Assembly: GCF_041261445.1 (NCBI RefSeq)
Contig: NZ_JBGCCU010000001.1
Coordinates: forward strand, 124,001-188,000
DNA length: 64,000 nt
Direction of reading: 5' to 3'
From: Catenulispora sp. EB89
Lineage (GTDB): Bacteria; Actinomycetota; Actinomycetes; Streptomycetales; Catenulisporaceae
Below are positions 23,668 through 31,596 of this stretch, one piece after another (the first letter of the stretch is position 1; each line of letters starts with the position of its first letter). The position numbers were made by a program, and so were the translations under genes. A model generated the notes under the pieces. It had not been told where the DNA came from and made no database searches. It saw only the letters and a program-made list of their open reading frames with translations.

Positions 23668-26118
23668 CTAGCCGGCTTCGGCAGGCTCCGTCGCCGCACT
23701 CTTGCTGTGTGCGCTCAGATAGTGCCACAGCACCTCCAAGGCGACGCACGCCACCGCGGCGATCGCCAGGCCCGTGGTCCACTGGTACCACGGTCCGAAG
23801 TGCAGATCGAAGAAGTGCCGGCCGTACGGCAGCGCGACGCAGAGCACGAACAAGCCGGCCATCGACGCGATGAGCACGACCTTCCACCAGACGATCGGCC
23901 GCGCCACCAGCTGCACGATGTACAGGCTGCACGCGAACAGCGAGATCATCGCAGTGGTCTGAGCCTCCCCCAGCGCGTCCGTCTCGCCGCGCGCCACCCA
24001 GTACGCGACGAACACCTCGATCCCGGCGACCAGGCCGGCCGGGATCGCGAAGCGCAGCACCCGGCGCACGAAGCCGGGCTTGGCGCGCTCGTAGTTCGGC
24101 GCCAGCGCCAGGAAGAACGCCGGGATCCCGATGGTCAGCGCGGCGATCAGCGTGGTGTGCCGGGGCAGGAAGGGGTATTCGAGCTGGAAGATGCCGACCA
24201 GGATCACCAGCACGAACGAGTAGACCGACTTCACCAGGAACAGGTTGGCGACCCGCTCGATGTTGCCGATCACCCGGCGGCCCTCGGCGACCACCTCCGG
24301 CAGCGTGGCGAAGCGGTCGTCCAGCAGCACGATCTGCGCGACCGCCCTGGTCGCCCCGGCGCCGGAGCCCATCGCCACGCCGATGTCGGCGTCCTTCAGG
24401 GCCAGCACGTCGTTGACGCCGTCGCCGGTCATGGCCACGGTGTGCCCGCGCGACTGGAGCGCCTTGACCATCTCGCGCTTCTGCTGCGGGGTCACCCGGC
24501 CGAAGACGGAGTGCTCGGCGACGTCCTCGGCGAACGCGGCGGCGTCGCCCTCGGGCAGCGTCCGGGCGTCCTTCGGATCGGCCGCGCCGGGCAGCTTCAG
24601 GGAGGCCGCGACCGCGCCGACCGACACGGCGTTGTCGCCGGAGATCACCTTCAGCGCGACGCTCTGCTTCTCGAAGTACTCCAGCGTGGAGCGGGCGTCG
24701 GAGCGGACCCGCTGGCGCAGCGTGATCAGCGCGACCGGGGTGATCGAGCCCTCGACCACGGCGTCCACCGGGCCCTCGGCGCGGGCCAGCATCAGGACCC
24801 GCAGGCCGGTGGCGCCGAGCTTCTCCGCCCGGTCGGCGGCCGGGGTGTCGCGGCCCAGGACGTCAGGGGCACCGAGCAGCCAGGTGCCCTTGTCGTCGGC
24901 GAAGGTGACCCCGGACCACTTTCGGGCCGAGGAGAACGGCGCGACCTGCGCGGCGGTCCAGCCGGCCGCCGGTCCCGGGAACTGCTCCATGACCGCCTGC
25001 ATCGTGGCGTTCGGGCGTTCCTCGGCCGCACCGAGAGCGGCCAGGACGGTCGGCACGTCGGCGCCGGACACGCCGGACGACGCGCTAGTCGTGCCAGCCG
25101 CGCCACCCGCACCGACCGCATCACCAGCGCCGGCCGCGCCACCAGCGCCCGGCAGCTCCTCGATCGCGTCGAAGGCCATCCCGCCCTCGGTCAGCGTCCC
25201 GGTCTTGTCCAGGCACACGGTGTCCACCCGCGCCAGCCCCTCGATCGCCGGCAGCTCCTGCACCAGGCAGTTCTTCTGGCCCAGCCGGATCACCCCGACC
25301 GCGAACGCCACCGAGGTCAGCAGCACCAGGCCCTCCGGGACCATCGGCACCAGCCCGGCGATGGTGCGGCTGATCCCGGAGCGGACCCCGCCGGCCCGGT
25401 TCAGCTGGGTCACCACCTGCAGGATCCCGGCCGGGACCATCAGCAGGGTCATGTACTTCAGGATGTTGTTGATGCCGGAGCGCAGCTCGGAGTCGACCAG
25501 CGTGAACTTCTGCGCCTCCTCGGCCAGCTTGGCGGCGTAGGCCTGGTGCCCGACCTTGGTGGCCTCGAAGGCGCCGGAGCCGGCCGCCACGAAGGATCCG
25601 GACATCACCGGGTCGCCGGCCCGCTTGAGCACCGGGTCGGACTCGCCGGTGAGCAGCGACTCGTCGACCTCCAGGGCGTCGGCGCGCGCCACCGTGCCGT
25701 CCACCACCACGCGGTCGCCCGGACCGAGCACGATCACGTCGCCGAGCACAATCCGCGAGGCCTCGATCTCCTGCTCGGCGCCGTCGCGCAGGACCCGGGG
25801 CCGGGCCTCGCCGACCACCGCCAGCGAGTCCAGGGTCTGCTTCGCACGCCATTCCTGCAGGATGCCGATCGCGGAGTTGGCGACGATGACGAACCCGAAC
25901 AACGCGTCCTGGATCGGCCCGACGGCCAGCTCGATCACGAACAGCGTGCCGATGATCGCGTTGAACGGCGTGAAGACGTTCGAACGCACGATCTCGGACA
26001 TCGAGCGCGAGGTCCTCGCCGGGACGTCGTTCACCTCGCCAGCCGCGACACGCTGCTCGACCTGGGCCGAAGTGAGCCCCGAGAGCGGCTCGGCCACAGC
26101 TGTCCCAGGATGCGTCAT
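23668..26118 (-). CDS. ctpE: CtpE-like P-type ATPase (probable Ca2+ transporter)
   Basis: 816 residues from ATG 26118 (ATG 26127 is also possible; the longer frame upstream is non-coding). All P-type motifs are present: LLTGESDPVLK, MVPEGLVLLTSVAFAVGV (PEGL in M4), phosphorylation site VCLDKTGTLTEGG, and hinge AMTGDGVNDVLALKDADIGV. Local sequence such as KFTLVDSELRSGINNILKYM and QELPAIEGLARVDTVCLDK closely follows mycobacterial CtpE, a calcium-uptake ATPase. Ten hydrophobic segments fit the P2/P3 layout. An Ala/Gly-rich low-complexity insert (GAGGAAGAGDAVGAGGAAG) sits after the phosphorylation site in the cytoplasmic domain. Confidence 0.88.
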   Translation of the reverse strand: MTHPGTAVAEPLSGLTSAQVEQRVAAGEVNDVPARTSRSMSEIVRSNVFTPFNAIIGTLFVIELAVGPIQDALFGFVIVANSAIGILQEWRAKQTLDSLAVVGEARPRVLRDGAEQEIEASRIVLGDVIVLGPGDRVVVDGTVARADALEVDESLLTGESDPVLKRAGDPVMSGSFVAAGSGAFEATKVGHQAYAAKLAEEAQKFTLVDSELRSGINNILKYMTLLMVPAGILQVVTQLNRAGGVRSGISRTIAGLVPMVPEGLVLLTSVAFAVGVIRLGQKNCLVQELPAIEGLARVDTVCLDKTGTLTEGGMAFDAIEELPGAGGAAGAGDAVGAGGAAGTTSASSGVSGADVPTVLAALGAAEERPNATMQAVMEQFPGPAAGWTAAQVAPFSSARKWSGVTFADDKGTWLLGAPDVLGRDTPAADRAEKLGATGLRVLMLARAEGPVDAVVEGSITPVALITLRQRVRSDARSTLEYFEKQSVALKVISGDNAVSVGAVAASLKLPGAADPKDARTLPEGDAAAFAEDVAEHSVFGRVTPQQKREMVKALQSRGHTVAMTGDGVNDVLALKDADIGVAMGSGAGATRAVAQIVLLDDRFATLPEVVAEGRRVIGNIERVANLFLVKSVYSFVLVILVGIFQLEYPFLPRHTTLIAALTIGIPAFFLALAPNYERAKPGFVRRVLRFAIPAGLVAGIEVFVAYWVARGETDALGEAQTTAMISLFACSLYIVQLVARPIVWWKVVLIASMAGLFVLCVALPYGRHFFDLHFGPWYQWTTGLAIAAVACVALEVLWHYLSAHSKSAATEPAEAG

Positions 26119-26329
26119 GCGTCCCATCAGAACCTGAACCCACGGTTGGCCGCAAATCGGAGAATCTGTCCGGGGCGTAAATATGAATTCGCCTACGTAC
26201 CGGTCCCGGATCAGGGACCGCATTCGCTCGTGTGGCCTAACCTCGTCACCGCGGCATGCCCGCGCATTTCGGGACGCGCCCCCACGCCGGGCGCAGCGCC
26301 GCGCTGACGACAGGCCAAGGAGCCAATTC

Positions 26330-28378
26330 ATGTCTGACTCTGCTTTGCGCCGGCCGCTGGCGCTGACCGCGACGATAGCCACCTCGGTGGCCGCGGCGGC
26401 CGGACTCATCGCCCCGGCGGCGAACGCCACCACGCCGAGCCCGAGCGGCACCGCGACCCTCACCTTCTCCGGGGGCAACTCCTCGGCGCCGACCCATGTC
26501 GCCGCCGTCACCGGGACCAAGTACGGGCTCGCCTTCGCCCCGCAGATGCGGGACCTCGCGTGGGCCCCGACCGGCGCCCGGGCCGCGTGGGTGGACACCA
26601 CCACCGGGGCGATCATGGCCGGCGTCCCCGGTGGCGCGGCCCAGATGATCGCCCCCGTCCCGCCCAACGGGACCGTCCGCAGCCACCCGACGTGGATCGA
26701 CGGCGGGTCGAAGGTCGTGTGGTCGGAGAAGGACCCCGGCACGAACCCCGACACGAAGCAGCCCTACAACTTCGTGTTGAACTGGGCCTACGGCAACGGT
26801 ATCCAGGGCACCGGCGGTGCCCCGGCCGTCCAGACGCTGCAGGCCGCGGCCGGGAGTGATGTCGTCCACCCCGACGCGGTGGGCTCGCTGCTGGTCTACC
26901 AGGTCAACACGCCGGGCAAGGCCTCGCAGATCTACCTGTGGGACCGCTCGCAGGCGGCCTCGACGCCGGTCCTGATCGCCACCGGCTGGGACCCGTCGAT
27001 CTCGGCGGACGGCACGCACGTCGCCTTCGTCGCCGCGACGCCGACCCCGGCCAACGCCGGCAACAACATCTACACGATCGCTCTGAGCAACCCCGCCGCC
27101 ACCTTGAACCAGGTGACCAACGGCGGCGGCTTCGAGAACCCGGTGTGGACCCCGGACGGCTCCGGCCTGGTGTTCCAGGCGCTGGACAGCACCGGCAAGG
27201 ACGTCGACACCATGTCGGTCCCGGCCGCCGCCGCCAAGAGCGCCGCCTACACCGAGGTCGTCCCCGGCACCAAGGTCATCGGCCTGCCGGCCTTCCAGCC
27301 GACGGTCCGCGACCACGTGGAGCGCATCGCCGGCGCCGACCGCCTGGGCACCGCCATCAAGGTCTCCCAGTCGCACTGGGCCACCGCGGGCGCCAAGAAC
27401 TCCCAGGGCGTGGCGGCCAAGGCGGTCGTGCTCAGCCGCTCCGACCAGTTCGCCGACGCGCTCGGCGGCTCGGCGCTGGCCGCGAAGGTCGGCGGCCCGC
27501 TGCTGCTGACCGGGACGTCCGGCCTGGACTCGGCGGTGAAGGCGGAGATCCAGCGCGTGCTGGGCCCCGGCGACGGCGCCAAGACGGTGTTCGTACTCGG
27601 CGGCACGCAAGCGCTGTCCCCGGCCGTGGCGAACGCTCTGACCGCGCTGAACTACCACGTGCAGCGGGTCGCCGGCCAGGACCGCTTCTCGACCGCGGTG
27701 GCGATCGCGAACACCATCACCGGTCCCGGCGTCGCCCCGGACTACATCCTGGTGGCCACCGGCGAAGGCTTCGCCGACCCGCTGTCCGCCGGTGCCGCGG
27801 CCGGCGCGATCAACGCGCATCAGGGCAAGAACGCGGTCGTGCTGCTCACCGACGACGCGGTGATGCCGCAGCCGACAGTCCAGTACCTGGCCCCGCTTAC
27901 CGGCCGTACCAATCTGAACTCGGACCCGCAGCACACGAAGCCTGCGAACTTCATCGAGCTGGACGGCATCGGCGGCCAGGCGGCCAAGGCACTGGGGTCG
28001 CACTGGATCCCGGCCGGCTACCAGTCCGGCTCGTTCCTGGGCCTGTGGGGCGACGACCGGTATCTGACCTCGGCCCTGGTCGCGCGGTACTTCTTCGGCT
28101 CCGCCAACGCGGTCGGCCTGGCCACCGGGATGAACTGGGCCGACGCCCTGTCCGGCGGCGCCGAGATGGGCACCGAGAACGGTCCGCTGCTGCTGGTCAA
28201 CCCGAAGACCGGGGTACCGAGCGGGGCCGCGCAGTGGCTGGGGCAGGACAACGGCCAGTTCAACCGGGCCGAGATCTTCGGTGGAAACGTCGCGGTCCCC
28301 GGGAGCGTCGACAAGGTAGTGGGCGGACTCATCGGCGGGAGCGGCGGGGTGGACTACCCGTCGAACCCGATGGTCTGA
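26330..28378 (+). CDS. Secreted TolB-like propeller protein with three cell-wall-binding repeats 2
   Basis: 682 residues from ATG 26330 (AAGGAG, 8 bases upstream). A signal peptide ends near AAPAANA (36). Residues 45-320 carry WD40/TolB-type propeller blades (MRDLAWAPTGARAAWVD; DPSISADGTHVAFVAA; ENPVWTPDGSGLVFQA). Three CWB2 repeats (PF04122) follow, starting at RIAGADRLGTA, RVAGQDRFSTA and WGDDRYLTSA, each with the motifs FADALGGSAL, FVLGGTQALSP and GPLLL. In Clostridioides, CWB2 domains attach S-layer proteins to an anionic wall polymer. Divergent from ctpE; ends at a strong terminator. Confidence 0.92.
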   Translation: MSDSALRRPLALTATIATSVAAAAGLIAPAANATTPSPSGTATLTFSGGNSSAPTHVAAVTGTKYGLAFAPQMRDLAWAPTGARAAWVDTTTGAIMAGVPGGAAQMIAPVPPNGTVRSHPTWIDGGSKVVWSEKDPGTNPDTKQPYNFVLNWAYGNGIQGTGGAPAVQTLQAAAGSDVVHPDAVGSLLVYQVNTPGKASQIYLWDRSQAASTPVLIATGWDPSISADGTHVAFVAATPTPANAGNNIYTIALSNPAATLNQVTNGGGFENPVWTPDGSGLVFQALDSTGKDVDTMSVPAAAAKSAAYTEVVPGTKVIGLPAFQPTVRDHVERIAGADRLGTAIKVSQSHWATAGAKNSQGVAAKAVVLSRSDQFADALGGSALAAKVGGPLLLTGTSGLDSAVKAEIQRVLGPGDGAKTVFVLGGTQALSPAVANALTALNYHVQRVAGQDRFSTAVAIANTITGPGVAPDYILVATGEGFADPLSAGAAAGAINAHQGKNAVVLLTDDAVMPQPTVQYLAPLTGRTNLNSDPQHTKPANFIELDGIGGQAAKALGSHWIPAGYQSGSFLGLWGDDRYLTSALVARYFFGSANAVGLATGMNWADALSGGAEMGTENGPLLLVNPKTGVPSGAAQWLGQDNGQFNRAEIFGGNVAVPGSVDKVVGGLIGGSGGVDYPSNPMV

Positions 28379-28400
28379 GGCCCCACGGGCCGTAGCAAGT

Positions 28401-28444
28401 GAAGCAGACGGCGCGGGCTCGTCCGAGCCCGCGCCGTCTGCTTC
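28401..28444 (+). terminator. 21-bp hairpin terminator
   Basis: A perfect 21-bp inverted repeat (28401-28421 and 28424-28444; core GGCGCGGGCTCG / CGAGCCCGCGCC) with a 2-nt spacer lies 22 bases after the first CWB2 gene and before the next. Confidence 0.88.
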
Positions 28445-28473
28445 GGGGAAACAAAGGGCGGGGTGTGGGTTAG

Positions 28474-30369
28474 GTGTCGGCGTTGTTCCATCGGTGGCCC
28501 AAGCGGGTCACGGCAGCGGTCTGTGCGACCGCTCTGGCCATGGCGGGGCTCGCCACCTGGCTGCTCAGCGCGACCGCGAGCCCGCCGACACCGGAGGCCG
28601 TGCCGAGCACGGTCTACTCCGGCGCCGGCTTCGACCCCTGCTGGGCCCCGGACAACGCCTCGATGGACGCCTGGCTGCAGTCGCCGTACCGCGCCGTCGG
28701 GATCTATCTCGGGGGACTGCGTTACGCGCCGGGCTGCAAGCCGCAGAACACCGCGAACCTCACCAAGGACTGGGTCGGCCGCCAGGCCGCGAACGGCTGG
28801 CGGTTCCTGCCGCTCTACGTCGGGAGCCAGGCCGAGTACAAGGACGCGAGCGGCAACACCCAGAGCGACTTCACGAACCTCACCCCGGCCACCGCGTTCC
28901 AGCTCGGCTCCTCCGAGGCCGACGACGCGGCGAACCTGGCGCGCGGCCTGAACTTCCCGCCCGCCTCGGTCATCTACGACGACATGGAGAACTACGACGC
29001 CAGCTACACCCAGCTGGTCATCTCCTACTCGCAGGGCTGGACCCAGGAACTGCACCGCAACGGCTTCCGCTCCGGCTGGTACTCCAGCTCCAGCACCGGG
29101 ATCAAGGACCAGTCGGCGGCGTACGGCGCGAGCTCGCCCGACGTCCTCGACATCGCCGCGTGGAACAACACGAACACCACCGCCGACCCGAACGTGCAGC
29201 CCTCGCAGTGGGCGAACCACCAGCGCGTGCACCAGACCCAGGGCGGGCACGACGAGACCTACGGCGGCGTCACGATCAACATCGACACCGACTGGTTCGA
29301 CGTCGGCCAGGCCAGCCGGGCCACGGTCGAGCGGCTGGCCGGGTTCGACCGCGACCTGACCGCGGTGCTGGCCAGCGTGCGCACCTTCGACTGCCACGGC
29401 TGCGGCAACGCGGGCCGCGACCAGGCCAAGTCCGCGGTGCTCAGCCGCGACGACACCTTCGCCGACGCCCTCGGCGGCTCGGCCCTGGCCGCGCAGGCCG
29501 ACGGTCCGCTGCTGCTCACCGGCACCAAGGCGATGAACCCGGCCACGATGAACGAGCTGCACCGGATCCTGGTCCCGGGCTCGACGGTGTACCTGCTCGG
29601 TGGCACGCAGGCGCTGTCCCCGGCGGTGGAACGCGCGATCAGTGCCAACGGCTTCGTGCCCCGGCGCGTCGCCGGCGGCGACCGCTTCGGGACCGCCGTG
29701 AACATCGCCCGCACCATCTCCCCGAACGGACCGCCGTCCAGCGTCCTGATCGCCACCGGCGTCGACTTCCCCGACGCACTGGCCGCCGGAGCCACCGCCG
29801 GAGCCCTCGGTATCGCCGCGCAGACGCCGACGCCCGGCGCACCGGCCCCGCAGCCCGGCGACGTCTCCCACAACGGTGCGGTGGTCGTCCTCAGCAACGG
29901 CGCGACCCTGCCGCCGGCGACCCGCGACTACCTGGCCGGCATGGACCCGAACGCCACCAAGATGTACGGCATCGGCGGCAAGGCCGTAGCCGCGGTGCAC
30001 ACCGCGTTCCCGTCCTGGACCAACTGGGTGAACTTCACCCCGCTGTTCGGCGCGGACCGCTACGGCACCGCGGCAGCCGTCGCCGCCCGCTTCGCCTACC
30101 TGCCCACCTCGGTGGTCGTCGCCTCCGGCGCCAACTGGCCGGACGCCCTGTCCGGCGGCGCGATGGCCGCGCACCGCGGCGTGCCGCTGCTGCTGACGGA
30201 CCCGAAGACACTGCCCGCACCGACCGCCTACTATCTCGGCGCGAAGAACAACCCGATCACCACCGCGACGCTGGTCGGCGGCCCGGCGGCGATCTCGCCG
30301 GCCGCGGCGACGGCGCTGGGCAACACGTTCAGCTACCCGGGCCAGTGGGATTCGGTGACCATCAAGTAG
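28474..30369 (+). CDS. DUF1906 glycoside-hydrolase-like domain fused to three CWB2 repeats
   Basis: 631 residues from GTG 28474. Signal anchor at 10-36. The DUF1906 domain (about 48-290) is a TIM-barrel glycosidase-like module as in mycobacterial Rv2525c: STVYSGAGFDPCWAPDNASM, RAVGIYLGGLRY, acidic strand ASVIYDDMENYD, GFRSGWYSSSST and INIDTDWFD. The CWB2 repeats (300-630) begin RLAGFDRDLTA, RVAGGDRFGTA and FGADRYGTA. A putative wall-polymer-acting domain is thus tethered to the wall. The first CWB2 repeat is less canonical. Terminators flank both sides, so it is monocistronic. Confidence 0.92.
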   Translation: MSALFHRWPKRVTAAVCATALAMAGLATWLLSATASPPTPEAVPSTVYSGAGFDPCWAPDNASMDAWLQSPYRAVGIYLGGLRYAPGCKPQNTANLTKDWVGRQAANGWRFLPLYVGSQAEYKDASGNTQSDFTNLTPATAFQLGSSEADDAANLARGLNFPPASVIYDDMENYDASYTQLVISYSQGWTQELHRNGFRSGWYSSSSTGIKDQSAAYGASSPDVLDIAAWNNTNTTADPNVQPSQWANHQRVHQTQGGHDETYGGVTINIDTDWFDVGQASRATVERLAGFDRDLTAVLASVRTFDCHGCGNAGRDQAKSAVLSRDDTFADALGGSALAAQADGPLLLTGTKAMNPATMNELHRILVPGSTVYLLGGTQALSPAVERAISANGFVPRRVAGGDRFGTAVNIARTISPNGPPSSVLIATGVDFPDALAAGATAGALGIAAQTPTPGAPAPQPGDVSHNGAVVVLSNGATLPPATRDYLAGMDPNATKMYGIGGKAVAAVHTAFPSWTNWVNFTPLFGADRYGTAAAVAARFAYLPTSVVVASGANWPDALSGGAMAAHRGVPLLLTDPKTLPAPTAYYLGAKNNPITTATLVGGPAAISPAAATALGNTFSYPGQWDSVTIK

Positions 30370-30398
30370 GACTGGCGCCGCAGTGGCGCCGAAACCAA

Positions 30399-30434
30399 CG
30401 AGCGGGCCGTGTCGAATGCGACACGGCCCGTTCG
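30399..30434 (+). terminator. Hairpin terminator after the DUF1906-CWB2 gene
   Basis: GGGCCGTGTCG (30404-30414) pairs with CGACACGGCCC (30419-30429) around AATG, with weaker flanking pairing. It lies 35 bases after the stop. Confidence 0.8.
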
Positions 30435-30482
30435 ACGCTTTGCTGGAAACCATCACGCACACCCGGCAAGGAGCACGAAAAA

Positions 30483-31079
30483 ATGACCGTCACCGCGAAC
30501 ATGTCCATGTCCCTCGACGGCTTCGTCAACCACCCCACCGACGGCGTGGACACCCTGTTCGGCTGGTACAGCCGCGGCGACGTGGTCACGGAGACCGTCG
30601 GCGACCAGGACTGGGAGTTCAAGACCGACGCCCACGAGGCCGAGGGCCTGGAGGACGCCAAGTCCTCGCTCGGCGCCATCCTCTACGGCCGCCGCTCCTT
30701 CGACGCGGCCGGCGGCTGGAACGGCCTGCACCCGCTCGGTGTGCCGGTCGTGGTGCTGACCCATCGCGTCCCGGAGAGCTGGCCGCGCGAGGGGTCCTCG
30801 GTCCACTTCGTCACCGAGGGCGGCGTCTCAGCGGCGATCGCCAAGGGGCAGGAGCTCGGCGGCGGCCAGACGGTGGTCATCGGCAGCGCCGACCTGACCC
30901 AGCAGGCCCTGAACGAGGGGCTGCTCGACGAGCTCACCGTGGACCTGGTCGCGGCGATGCTCGGCGAGGGCACGCGGTTCTTCGACAATCTGAAGGGCGC
31001 GCCCTACGAGCTGGAGCAGACCTCGGTGCGCCCCGGCAACGGCGTGACGCACCTCGGCTACCGCGTGGTCAAGCACTGA
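30483..31079 (+). CDS. Dihydrofolate-reductase-family (RibD C-terminal-like) protein
   Basis: 198 residues from ATG 30483 with AAGGAG 9 bases upstream. It shows the RibD_C/DHFR-like pattern: VTANMSMSLDGFVNHP, AILYGRRSFDAAGGWNG, VPVVVLTHRVP, VVIGSADLTQQALNEGLLDE and LGEGTRFFDNL. Members bind NADPH, but most have no established substrate; it is not the main DHFR. Its last 11 bases overlap the end of the convergent gtrA-like gene. Confidence 0.9.
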   Translation: MTVTANMSMSLDGFVNHPTDGVDTLFGWYSRGDVVTETVGDQDWEFKTDAHEAEGLEDAKSSLGAILYGRRSFDAAGGWNGLHPLGVPVVVLTHRVPESWPREGSSVHFVTEGGVSAAIAKGQELGGGQTVVIGSADLTQQALNEGLLDELTVDLVAAMLGEGTRFFDNLKGAPYELEQTSVRPGNGVTHLGYRVVKH

Positions 31080-31596
31080 CCTCGGAAGCGGGCGCCTCCG
31101 AAGCGGGCGCCCCCGGAACGGACCGGGCCCCGGTTCCGCCACCGGGCCCGGCCTTCTCCAGCTCCGGGCCCGTCTCCGTCTCCAGCGCCGTCTCTGGCTT
31201 GAACACCCAGTGCTTGTACAGCCAGAAGTTGTACAGCGTGATGACCACCGTCGACAGCGGCTTCGCGATCAGGTAGTTCACCCCGGCGCCGGTCAGCGAG
31301 TACATCAGCACCTGCGTGACACCCAGGTTCACGCACACCAGCAGCGCGAAGCGCACCGTCTGCTTGTGCATCGCGCCCTCGCGTGCGCCGTGGTCGGCGA
31401 ACGTCAGCATCCGGTTGATCGAGAAGTTCACGCCGAACGCGATCAGGTACGCCAACCCCGTCGCCAGCCACAGCGGGAACTTCATCAGGCCGTGCGTCAG
31501 ATACAGCACGACCTCTTCGGTCACCAGCGCCGAACCGCCGCTGAACGCATAACGGACGAACGTGTTCTTCGCCAGCGTCCTGATCAGCCCCGTCAT
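31069..31596 (-). CDS. GtrA-family membrane protein
   Basis: 175 residues with four membrane helices (about 13-33, 38-58, 80-100, 107-127), PF04138. Typical stretches are RYAFSGGSALVTEEVVLYLT, AFGVNFSINRMLTF and LIAKPLSTVVITLYNFWLYK. GtrA proteins are thought to flip polyprenyl-phosphate sugars or help their transfer outside the membrane. The C-terminal 45 residues are a Glu/Pro/Ala-rich tail. Its ATG overlaps the YfhO stop (ATGA), so it is translationally coupled in the gtrB-yfhO-gtrA operon. Confidence 0.9.
   Translation of the reverse strand: MTGLIRTLAKNTFVRYAFSGGSALVTEEVVLYLTHGLMKFPLWLATGLAYLIAFGVNFSINRMLTFADHGAREGAMHKQTVRFALLVCVNLGVTQVLMYSLTGAGVNYLIAKPLSTVVITLYNFWLYKHWVFKPETALETETGPELEKAGPGGGTGARSVPGAPASEAPASEVSA

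Noticed and set aside
23707-26307. An 866-codon plus-strand frame over the CtpE-like gene
   Set aside because: Rich in His, Gln and Arg, typical of antisense frames at high GC; the minus strand has all P-type ATPase motifs.
26128-26329. A c-di-AMP (ydaO-type) riboswitch upstream of a wall-protein gene
   Set aside because: I looked for its conserved segments upstream of the CWB2 genes and did not see them.
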